Source: Bacillota bacterium (lineage in GTDB: Bacteria > Bacillota > Clostridia > Christensenellales > CAG-138). Taken from it: 6,921 bases of DNA. The notes beneath the pieces were generated by a model, which saw only the letters and a program-made list of their open reading frames with translations, ran no database searches and had not been told where the DNA came from. The position numbers and the translations under genes are program-made. The stretch is from NCBI GenBank assembly GCA_023409435.1, contig JAEYHP010000014.1:1-6921 (forward strand), read 5' to 3'. Below are positions 1-4,302 of this stretch, piece by piece. Every line of letters starts with the position of its first letter. Position 1 is the first letter of the stretch.

Positions 1-440
1 CGGAAACCGTCCGCCTGGGCGATATCAGCACCGGCGCATACAACGATTTGCAGCGCGCCACCGAAACCGCGCGCAAGATGGTTGTGGAATATGGCATGAC
101 CGACGCGATCGGTCCCGTGTTTCTGGGCGGTCAGGCGGAAGTGTTTATCGCCAAGGATTGGGGGCACCAGCGCAATTTCTCCGAGGAGGTCGCAAGCCGC
201 ATCGATATGGAGATACGCCGTATCATGGAAGAACAGTTCGAGCGCGCGCGCGCCTGCATTGAGGAAGATATCGCCGGGCTGGACCGCGTGGCGGAAGCTC
301 TTCTTGAAAAGGAGCGCATAGACGGCGATACGTTCGAACGCATTTATAAGGGCGAAGAACTTCCGGATACCGAAAAGGCGGACGACGCCCCAGCGGGTAC
401 GGAGCCGATAAAGACCGATATTGTAGATGATGTGCCGTAA
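1..440 (+). CDS. ftsH: ATP-dependent zinc metalloprotease FtsH, C-terminal part (5' end outside window)
   Basis: The open frame enters from the left edge (codons from base 3) and gives 145 residues before TAA at 438-440. FtsH is a membrane-anchored AAA+ protease that forms hexamers and degrades misfolded or regulatory membrane and cytosolic proteins. What is visible is the end of the M41 peptidase domain: DISTGAYNDLQRAT, followed by ARKMVVEYGM and GPVFLGG, the arrangement typical of FtsH. The Asp of YND (codon 45-47) is, from family knowledge, the third zinc ligand; the HEXXH motif and AAA module lie upstream of the window. A helical segment follows (about residues 55-115), then an acidic, Pro-rich tail ending DIVDDVP, which is variable in the family. 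A strong terminator follows, so ftsH probably ends its transcription unit. A TTG at 48 is internal and is not a start. Confidence 0.95.
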   Translation, partial: ETVRLGDISTGAYNDLQRATETARKMVVEYGMTDAIGPVFLGGQAEVFIAKDWGHQRNFSEEVASRIDMEIRRIMEEQFERARACIEEDIAGLDRVAEALLEKERIDGDTFERIYKGEELPDTEKADDAPAGTEPIKTDIVDDVP

Positions 441-496
441 TGCGCGTTTCCGGGGCATACCCGGGGGAGCAGCGGCACGGAACAACAGATAAACCG

Positions 497-531
497 GGCC
501 GCCTGGCATACATGCCGTGGCGGCCTTTTTT
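497..531 (+). terminator. Rho-independent terminator after ftsH, abutting the next ribosome binding site
   Basis: The outer arms GGCCGCC (497-503) and GGCGGCC (519-525) pair perfectly. The inner arms GGCA (505-508) and TGCC (513-516) extend the stem, and six T residues follow (526-531). The T-run ends two bases before the GGGAG ribosome binding site of the downstream thioesterase gene. No promoter fits between them, so that gene must depend on read-through, unless a promoter I cannot recognise lies upstream of the hairpin, in which case this element acts as an attenuator. Confidence 0.85.
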
Positions 532-543
532 CGGGAGAAAGAG

Positions 544-933
544 ATGCAGCTTCAAAATGGAATGACGGGCAAGGTGGAACTGACGGTAACGCATGCGGAT
601 ACAGCGCTGGCTTTGGGCAGCGGGCTTTTGCCCGTGCTTTCCACGCCGCGTCTCGTCGCGCTGATGGAGCAGGCGGCCTGCCTGGCTGTGGAAGAGGAGA
701 TGGAACCGGGGAAAACCACCGTCGGCACCCGCATCGATATCCGGCACAACGCCGCGACGCCGTTAAATATGCGGGCATGGGCGGAAGCGGAGCTGGTTGC
801 GGTGGAAGGCCGCGCGCTCACTTTTCGCATCGAGGCGTTTGACGAGGCAGGCAGCGTCGCAATTGCCGACCATCAGCGGTTTATCGTGGATTCAGAGCGG
901 TTCATGCAAAAGGCAGAGGCGAAAGCAAAATGA
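544..933 (+). CDS. FlK-like hotdog-fold acyl-CoA thioesterase
   Basis: The product has 129 residues. It resembles the fluoroacetyl-CoA thioesterase (FlK) branch of the hotdog superfamily, small cytosolic enzymes that hydrolyse acyl-CoA thioesters; the real substrate is unknown. The three FlK catalytic positions are recognisable: Thr34 (LSTP), Glu42 (LMEQA) and His68 (RHNAATP). Their spacing (8 and 26 residues) is the same as Thr42/Glu50/His76 of FlK as I recall them. A GTG at 517 would give nine extra residues but lies inside the terminator stem. ATG 544 has GGGAG at 533-537 with six bases of spacing, so it is preferred. The 3' end overlaps the PHP gene by four bases (ATGA), implying translational coupling. 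A specialised fluoroacetate-resistance role is not implied; most family members in anaerobes are uncharacterised. Confidence 0.8.
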   Translation: MQLQNGMTGKVELTVTHADTALALGSGLLPVLSTPRLVALMEQAACLAVEEEMEPGKTTVGTRIDIRHNAATPLNMRAWAEAELVAVEGRALTFRIEAFDEAGSVAIADHQRFIVDSERFMQKAEAKAK

Positions 934-1775
934 GCCTGCGCATGGATCTGCACTGCCACAGCACTTTTTCTGACGGCACCTCAACGCCGGGCGAAATCGT
1001 GCGCATGGCGGCAAAAGCGAATATTAAGATTTTGTCGCTGACGGATCACGATACCATTTCCGGCGTTATGGATGCGGTAGCCGCCGGGAAGGAGCAGGGT
1101 GTACTTGTGCTACCCGGCATTGAAATGGACAATGAAAGCCCGTTTGAGCTTCATATTTTGGGTCTGGATATCGATATTAAGAATGAACCTTTACAAGAGG
1201 CGTTGGCCGAGAGCAGGCGAAGAAGGCAAAAGCGCAACGTAAAGATTTTAAACAAGCTCAGGGAAATCGGCTGCGATGTGCACGATAAGGTGAACGAGGT
1301 CTCAGGCGAGGCTACGCAAACGCGCATGCACATTGCCGTTGCCCTGCGGGACGCGGGCTACGCCGCAAACGTCACGGAGGCGTTCCGGCAGTTTTTAAGC
1401 ATGGGCGCGCCCGCCTATTTTGTGGAGCAGCGGTATACGCCAAAAGAAGTGATCGCGCTTTTGCGCAACGCGAACGGCATCCCCGTGCTTGCGCATCCCT
1501 GCCATATCCACCAGGACCCGCACAGACTGGTGGCGGAGCTGGCGGAGCTAGGCATTATGGGGGTTGAGGCGTACTATCCGGCCTCTACGCTGGGGCAGAC
1601 CGCCGCGTTTGAAAGCCTGGCCGCACAGCACGGCCTCATAGTGACCTGCGGCAGCGATTACCATGGGAAAAACCGGAAGGGGACGCCGCTTGGCTGCGCG
1701 TGGCGCGATGTTGCGTGTTTAAGCCGCACAGCGGAGTTTTTTCGTGAAAGGCATAGTGAACGGGTAAGCTATTAG
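930..1775 (+). CDS. PHP-domain metal-dependent phosphoesterase (YciV/TrpH-like)
   Basis: This 281-residue protein has the full set of PHP metal-binding motifs: LHCHST (His8, His10), SLTDHDT (Asp39, His40), PGIE (Glu65), ELHILG (His75), LAHPCH (His189) and CGSDYHG (Asp243, His245). A charged helical insert (about residues 88-180, starting with an Arg/Lys-rich stretch) sits between the two halves, as in the stand-alone YciV/TrpH family. Members of that family hydrolyse phosphoesters; E. coli YciV (RNase AM) is a 5'-3' exoribonuclease and nucleoside 3',5'-bisphosphate phosphatase. Which activity applies here cannot be read from sequence. The start ATG overlaps the stop of the thioesterase gene (ATGA), with an AGAGG-type site upstream, so the two genes form an operon. 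No clear terminator follows, so transcripts may run on into the prs-like gene. Confidence 0.88.
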   Translation: MSLRMDLHCHSTFSDGTSTPGEIVRMAAKANIKILSLTDHDTISGVMDAVAAGKEQGVLVLPGIEMDNESPFELHILGLDIDIKNEPLQEALAESRRRRQKRNVKILNKLREIGCDVHDKVNEVSGEATQTRMHIAVALRDAGYAANVTEAFRQFLSMGAPAYFVEQRYTPKEVIALLRNANGIPVLAHPCHIHQDPHRLVAELAELGIMGVEAYYPASTLGQTAAFESLAAQHGLIVTCGSDYHGKNRKGTPLGCAWRDVACLSRTAEFFRERHSERVSY

Positions 1776-1805
1776 AGGAACTTATTGTGTACACCCTTTC
1801 ACCGG

Positions 1806-1834
1806 TTGCCCGCGGGCCGCAATCCTGCTATAAT
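1806..1834 (+). promoter_or_regulatory. Housekeeping (sigmaA-type) promoter of the prs-like gene
   Basis: The -35 TTGCCC (1806-1811) and the perfect -10 TATAAT (1829-1834) are separated by 17 bases. The TGC before the -10 box gives an extended -10. Transcription should start near 1841. The promoter lies between the end of the PHP gene and the prs ribosome binding site, and it explains why the in-frame upstream extension from GTG 1785 is not a real start: that codon lies before the transcript begins. Confidence 0.85.
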
Positions 1835-1840
1835 ACCCAA

Positions 1841-1949
1841 GGGCATGCGGAGGTACCGCAATTGGGGCTCTTTCCCGCCCGTATCCGGGCGTTGCTATAC
1901 AGGGGAAGAAGATTTTAGATCCAGTAAAGAAAAAGGGAGATTAGCCGTC
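1841..1949 (+). promoter_or_regulatory. Structured 5' leader of the prs-like mRNA
   Basis: About 109 untranslated bases separate the expected transcription start from the ATG. They contain two perfect small hairpins: TGCGG/CCGCA around loop AGGTA (1846-1860) and CGCCCG/CGGGCG around loop TATC (1876-1891). Neither is followed by a T-run, so neither is a terminator by itself. I do not recognise a known riboswitch. A regulatory role is only a possibility; the hairpins could simply be leader structure. Confidence 0.35.
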
Positions 1950-2969
1950 ATGTATTCAAGCGGGGGAACAATCAAGATATTCGCAGGGCGCACCGGCCTT
2001 CCGTTTGCGAAGAAAATGTGCGCGTATCTTGGTACGCAGGTTGGCGATTCGGAGACGATCGTATTTTCCGAGGGCAATACGTTCGTGCGCATCAATGAAT
2101 CCATACGCGATAAGGACGTGTACATCGTACAGCCCATCGGAAGACAACCCAACGATGAGTTCGTAGAGCTGTTGTTTTGGCTCGATGCGTTCAGGCGCGC
2201 AAGCGCCAATTCCGTTACGGCGATTATCCCGTATTTCAGCTATGCAAAAGGCGATAAAAAGGACGAGCCCCGCGTGTCCATCCGTGCGCGCGTGTGCGCG
2301 GAATGCATAGAGCTTGCGGGGGCGGACCGCGTGATTACGATGGACCTTCACAGCCCGCAGGTGCAGGGCTTCTTTAAGAACCCGGTGGATCACCTGTACG
2401 CGCAGCCGCTTCTGTGCGAATACGTCAGGCGTCTGGGCCTGGTGGATGAAAATCTTGTAGTGGTTTCGCCGGACGCGGGCTTTGCAAAGCGCGCGCGCCA
2501 GTTCGCAAGTGAGTTGGGCTGCTCGGTCGCCATAGGCGATAAGATGCGCTCCGGCCATGATGAAAACGCCAAGGTGCTTGAGATCATCGGCGAAGTCAAA
2601 GGCAAGAACTGTCTGATCGTGGACGATTTCTCCATCTCCGGCGGGACGCTCATCGACATCGCGCTTGGCCTCAAGGACAAGGGCGCAAACCACATCTACG
2701 CGGCACTTTCCCACAACGTATTGAATGCCAAGGGCATACAGCGCATTGAGGAAAGCCCCATTGAGGTGCTCATTTCCACCGATACGGTCGAATGTCCGGA
2801 GGCGAAGAACTCCAAAAAAATCAAGATCATTTCCGCTGCGCCCATGTTTGCGCAGTCCGTCAAAGTGATCCACGACCGCGCGCCCATGAGCAGCCTCTTT
2901 AAGCGTGAGTTCACGCAGCGAATGCTGGACGAAAGCTTTTCCGAGCAGATTACGCTTTTAAGAGACTAA
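1950..2969 (+). CDS. prs: Divergent ribose-phosphate pyrophosphokinase (PRPP synthetase)
   Basis: This 339-residue protein is predicted to make phosphoribosyl pyrophosphate from ribose-5-phosphate and ATP, the precursor for purine, pyrimidine, NAD, His and Trp synthesis. Visible motifs in order: QPIGRQPNDEFVELLF (about 61-76), the ATP-loop region PYFSYAKGDKKDEPR (94-108), MDLHSPQVQGFF (131-142, with His134), VVSPDAG (171-177), DKMR (197-200, keeping the family's catalytic Lys and Arg) and a PRPP loop IVDDFSISGGTL (223-234). The ATP loop and PRPP loop differ from the canonical YARQDRK and DDxxDTAGT forms, so this is a divergent subfamily, perhaps a second copy. ATG 1950 is chosen because AAAGGGAGA (1932-1940) precedes it and the family N-terminus (IKIFAGRTG) follows. 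A GTG at 1785 would add 55 unrelated residues across the promoter. It has its own promoter and terminator. Confidence 0.9.
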   Translation: MYSSGGTIKIFAGRTGLPFAKKMCAYLGTQVGDSETIVFSEGNTFVRINESIRDKDVYIVQPIGRQPNDEFVELLFWLDAFRRASANSVTAIIPYFSYAKGDKKDEPRVSIRARVCAECIELAGADRVITMDLHSPQVQGFFKNPVDHLYAQPLLCEYVRRLGLVDENLVVVSPDAGFAKRARQFASELGCSVAIGDKMRSGHDENAKVLEIIGEVKGKNCLIVDDFSISGGTLIDIALGLKDKGANHIYAALSHNVLNAKGIQRIEESPIEVLISTDTVECPEAKNSKKIKIISAAPMFAQSVKVIHDRAPMSSLFKREFTQRMLDESFSEQITLLRD

Positions 2970-2983
2970 GGATTCCGAACCTA

Positions 2984-3592
2984 TTACGGCAAAGCGTTTA
3001 GCAGACGTTTTGCCGTTTTTTTGTCTAAAATGCCGCCGGTGATCGCCTGTTGTAGGTAGGCGGACGCATCCAGGCCTGGCGTAAGCCCCGCCATAAAAAC
3101 GAGCGCGGCGCAGATATCCTGCAGCAGCAGTTTGCGCTGGGTTTCTTTGCATACGGTGACGTCAATCGCCATGAGTATTTTTGCGGCGGCCGTGAGATGC
3201 TCCCGCGCGTAAGGCGCCCAAAGCTTTATACTCTGTATGGCCTGCCTGCGCGTCACAAACGATTCGTCATTGCAGCAGGCCATATACCTGTCAAACGCGC
3301 CGCCAAAGCGCCCGTCGGTATCCCACCTTGCGTTATGGGCAATCAGCATGAGACTGATGCTGCGCTGGTACGAGTTTTCATCGGTAAGCTTCTTTTCAAA
3401 TGTCTTCCAATAGGGCATAACGTCCGGAGCCATATCGCTGCGCGCGCACAGGGTCAGGAATGCTGCGTAGCGAAGGGCATCGTCCTTTACCTGCAGCAGC
3501 GGGATGAGCGATGCGATGTCGTCCGCCGAAAGCGTCTGTGCATATGCCTCCGGCTCTGCCTTGCCCCGCAGAAGGAGTTCAGCCATATCCAT
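2984..3592 (-). CDS. HEAT-like helical-repeat protein of unknown function
   Basis: The product has 202 residues and I cannot assign a function. The sequence is almost entirely amphipathic helix pairs: LSADDIASLIPLL, ALRYAAFLTL, SYQRSISLMLIAHNARWD, FVTRRQAIQSIKLWAPY, REHLTAAAKILMAI, TQRKLLLQDICAALVFM. This spacing of about 30-45 residues suggests HEAT or armadillo-type repeats, often protein- or nucleic-acid-binding scaffolds. No signal peptide or membrane segment is visible, so it should be cytosolic. The start ATG at 3590-3592 has GGAGAG seven bases upstream on the minus strand, and a promoter lies at 3627-3656. It converges with the prs-like gene, and that gene's terminator forms its last codons (KKTAKRLLNALP). 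A relation to AlkD-type DNA glycosylases was considered, but no catalytic signature is evident. Confidence 0.78.
   Translation of the reverse strand: MDMAELLLRGKAEPEAYAQTLSADDIASLIPLLQVKDDALRYAAFLTLCARSDMAPDVMPYWKTFEKKLTDENSYQRSISLMLIAHNARWDTDGRFGGAFDRYMACCNDESFVTRRQAIQSIKLWAPYAREHLTAAAKILMAIDVTVCKETQRKLLLQDICAALVFMAGLTPGLDASAYLQQAITGGILDKKTAKRLLNALP
2986..3022 (+). terminator. Intrinsic terminator of the prs-like gene, embedded in the convergent gene's coding end
   Basis: ACGGCAAAGCGT (2986-2997) pairs over 12 bp, with one G-U, with ACGTTTTGCCGT (3005-3016) around the seven-base loop TTAGCAG. T-run 3016-3022 follows. On the opposite strand the same bases encode the last twelve residues and part of the stop codon of the HEAT-like gene. 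The minus-strand flank has no T-run, so the element is strongly directional for the plus strand. Confidence 0.92.
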
Positions 3593-3626
3593 ACCGTTTC
3601 TCTCCGTTCACCCTATTTTTATATGG

Positions 3627-3656
3627 ATTATAGCATATCCTGGTAAATATTTGAAA
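3627..3656 (-). promoter_or_regulatory. SigmaA-type promoter of the HEAT-like gene
   Basis: Read on the minus strand, a perfect -10 TATAAT (3632 to 3627) is preceded by TGC, giving the same extended TGCTATAAT as the prs promoter. TTTCAA (3656-3651) is a weak -35 with 18 bases of spacing. Transcription would start near 3620, leaving a leader of about 28 bases with the ribosome binding site GGAGAG. Confidence 0.75.
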
Positions 3657-3688
3657 CGGGATATTGATCTGACGGGGCGAATTTTGCC

Positions 3689-3713
3689 GTTTCATCTTTC
3701 TCCCCTAGGGTAT
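3689..3713 (+). promoter_or_regulatory. Candidate sigmaB/sigmaF-type (alternative sigma) promoter of the structured RNA
   Basis: GTTTCA (3689-3694), 13 bases, then GGGTAT (3708-3713). The general-stress sigmaB consensus of Bacillus is GTTTAA, 12-14 bases, GGGTAT, so the -10 matches fully and the -35 in five of six bases. The related sigmaF consensus fits less well. Housekeeping alternatives are poorer: TTGCCG (3684) is 21 bases from TATATA (3711), and TTTCAT (3690) with TATAAA (3713) has a weak -35. Transcription would begin near 3720. Whether this organism has such a sigma factor is not known from the window. Confidence 0.4.
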
Positions 3714-3757
3714 ATAAAGAATACGGTGGACGGGTTCCTACGAAAGAGGTGATACCC

Positions 3758-3832
3758 TTGTATGACAAAAGCGCATCAGAAAAGTCGCAATGGATGAAGG
3801 AGGGTGGTTCCCTTGCAGGAAAGCACAATTGA
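3758..3832 (+). CDS. Candidate small ORF 1 (24 residues, TTG start)
   Basis: A TTG start follows AAAGAGGTGAT (3743-3753), close to a full-length match to the 16S anti-Shine-Dalgarno complement and better than those of the real genes here. The peptide is MYDKSASEKSQW, then MKEGGSLAGKHN, hydrophilic with no membrane segment. An alternative ATG at 3762 in another frame would give an 11-residue basic peptide, MTKAHQKSRNG, ending at 3797 just ahead of the next ribosome binding site. I recognise no family. It may be a leader peptide of the RNA transcript, or the purine-rich stretch may have another role. Confidence 0.28.
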   Translation: MYDKSASEKSQWMKEGGSLAGKHN

Positions 3833-3902
3833 AAACCGTTCGGAAACACAAGCAGATGGAGCGGGATACGGCCCGCCCGGATGCTTTCGTACCGCGGGGT
3901 AG
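3813..3902 (+). CDS. Candidate small ORF 2 (29 residues, TTG start) running into the RNA structure
   Basis: A TTG start lies downstream of AAGGAGGG (3797-3804), a strong ribosome binding site, although the eight-base gap is on the long side. The start region repeats that of small ORF 1 (purine-rich site, then CCCTTG). The peptide MQESTIENRSETQADG, then AGYGPPGCFRTAG, is hydrophilic and unrecognised. Its stop TAG (3900-3902) falls in the apical loop of the first hairpin of the structured RNA, so a translating ribosome would open the closing helix. It overlaps small ORF 1 by 20 bases in another frame. Confidence 0.25.
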   Translation: MQESTIENRSETQADGAGYGPPGCFRTAG

Positions 3903-4130
3903 TTCAGCCCCGGAGCATAAAAGCGGGCTGGGTCAAATGATTCTTGATACCGGAAAATCCCCGCCGTCCGGCAGGAGGTTCCACCGTTGGCGGTGATCAT
4001 AAAAAGTGACAACGATGTCGCCCCGCTCCATTGTTCATGAAACGGATCAGCGCGACGTTCGCGGTACATAAAGATCCCCCGAACAGAAGCTGGCTTCATT
4101 CCCCCGCAGTTACGCTGCGGGGGAATTTTT
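3856..4130 (+). ncRNA. Candidate structured non-coding RNA or leader of unrecognised family (core and terminator)
   Basis: A perfect 10-bp long-range helix, ATGGAGCGGG (3856-3865) with CCCGCTCCAT (4022-4031), encloses four hairpins. Hairpin I: GCCCGC/GCGGGC (3871-3876/3923-3928) with nested ATGCT/AGCAT (3881-3885/3914-3918) and CGGGG/CCCCG (3895-3899/3908-3912). Hairpin II: GG-TCAA/TTGA-CC (3931-3951, two-base bulge). Hairpin III: CCGCC/GGCGG (3961-3965/3989-3993). Hairpin IV: GTGACA/TGTCGC (4006-4021, one G-U). Outside the helix lie GGATC/GATCC (4044-4048/4073-4077) enclosing CGCGA/TCGCG (4051-4063), GAAG/CTTC (4086-4097) and the terminator. The transcript probably starts near 3720 (about 410 bases). 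No conventional protein gene covers it. I tested it by eye against RNase P, tmRNA, SRP, 6S, T-box, cobalamin and ykkC signatures without a match. It could also act as a leader controlling read-through into pdp. Confidence 0.5.
4098..4130 (+). terminator. Strong intrinsic terminator of the structured-RNA unit
   Basis: ATTCCCCCGCAG (4098-4109) pairs perfectly over 12 bp with CTGCGGGGGAAT (4115-4126) around the five-base loop TTACG, followed by T residues to 4130. No protein gene on the plus strand ends here, which is the best single reason to believe that an RNA is transcribed from the gene-free region upstream. Confidence 0.93.
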
Positions 4131-4194
4131 GCAGGAAAGACCGTATCCGCCATATTTCGTATTGTTTCCTTATAGGATTTTCAACTTGTTCACA

Positions 4195-4218
4195 GCAAGG
4201 AAGGGCCGGTATCCTTGC
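4195..4218 (+). repeat. Inverted repeat overlapping the pdp -35 box, possible operator
   Basis: GCAAGGA (4195-4201) and TCCTTGC (4212-4218) form a perfect 7-bp inverted repeat with a ten-base spacer. Its right arm includes the first four bases of the -35 hexamer TTGCAT. Transcription starts later, so it would act as DNA rather than RNA. The position suits a repressor or activator site, but no regulator gene is in the window. Confidence 0.35.
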
Positions 4219-4244
4219 ATGGTGTTCGGCCATTATGGTACAAT
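4215..4244 (+). promoter_or_regulatory. SigmaA-type promoter of pdp
   Basis: The -35 TTGCAT (4215-4220) and -10 TACAAT (4239-4244) are 18 bases apart, with TGG just before the -10 (extended -10). Transcription should start near 4251, only about 15 bases before the leader hairpin at 4266. This promoter makes pdp, and probably polA, independent of the upstream RNA unit. Confidence 0.78.
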
Positions 4245-4265
4245 TATTCAGGTAGTAACAAAGAA

Positions 4266-4302
4266 GGCTGTCCGCAGCAAGAGCGAGCGTGGCGGCCTTT
4301 TT
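4266..4302 (+). terminator. Terminator-like hairpin in the pdp leader, likely attenuator
   Basis: GGCTGTC (4266-4272) pairs with GGCGGCC (4291-4297) using two G-U pairs. The stem continues with CGC/GCG past a bulged T (4290), and five T residues follow (4298-4302). It lies between the pdp promoter and the pdp ribosome binding site, so it would stop most transcripts after about 50 bases unless relieved. Its 3' arm and T-run (4288-4302) are identical over 15 bases to 516-530 of the terminator ahead of the thioesterase gene. Confidence 0.65.

Noticed and set aside
1785..1949. 55-residue N-terminal extension of the prs-like protein from GTG 1785
   Set aside because: It spans the promoter and leader hairpins, lacks a suitable ribosome binding site and is not part of the Prs family.
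1956..2873. 305-residue antisense ORF opposite prs
   Set aside because: It mirrors the codon pattern of the clearly conserved prs-like gene on the plus strand and shows no domain; a shadow frame.
3742..3900. T-box leader (AGGGTGGTTCC at 3801-3811 and GTACCGCGG at 3889-3897 resemble parts of the T-box motif)
   Set aside because: The two fragments are not contiguous, no antiterminator/terminator pair follows either, and no aminoacyl-tRNA synthetase or amino acid gene is downstream.
3704..3935. ykkC-type (guanidine/ppGpp/PRPP) riboswitch, suggested by CTAGGG at 3705-3710 and ATAAAAGCGGGC at 3917-3928
   Set aside because: The conserved GGTCCGAGAG-type core and correct spacing are missing, and the second piece is accounted for by hairpin I.
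3894..3960. A tRNA gene starting GCGGGGTAGTTCAG
   Set aside because: The GGGG is paired with the nearby CCCC at 3908-3911, and no anticodon stem, T-loop or acceptor partner can be found.
3790..3996. 68-residue ORF from ATG 3790
   Set aside because: No ribosome binding site at proper spacing, low-complexity basic composition, and full overlap with the RNA helices; most likely chance.
3856..4130. RNase P RNA, tmRNA, SRP RNA or 6S RNA; also cobalamin riboswitch
   Set aside because: No GAGGAAAGTCC core or matching P4 partner for RNase P (ACAGAAGCTGGCTTC at 4083-4097 is only a superficial match to its 3' end), no tRNA-like ends or tag reading frame for tmRNA, no SRP apical motif, no single long bulged rod for 6S, and no B12 box.
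4031..4255. 74-residue ORF from a TTG at 4031
   Set aside because: It runs through the perfect terminator and the pdp promoter, has no ribosome binding site and looks like no protein.
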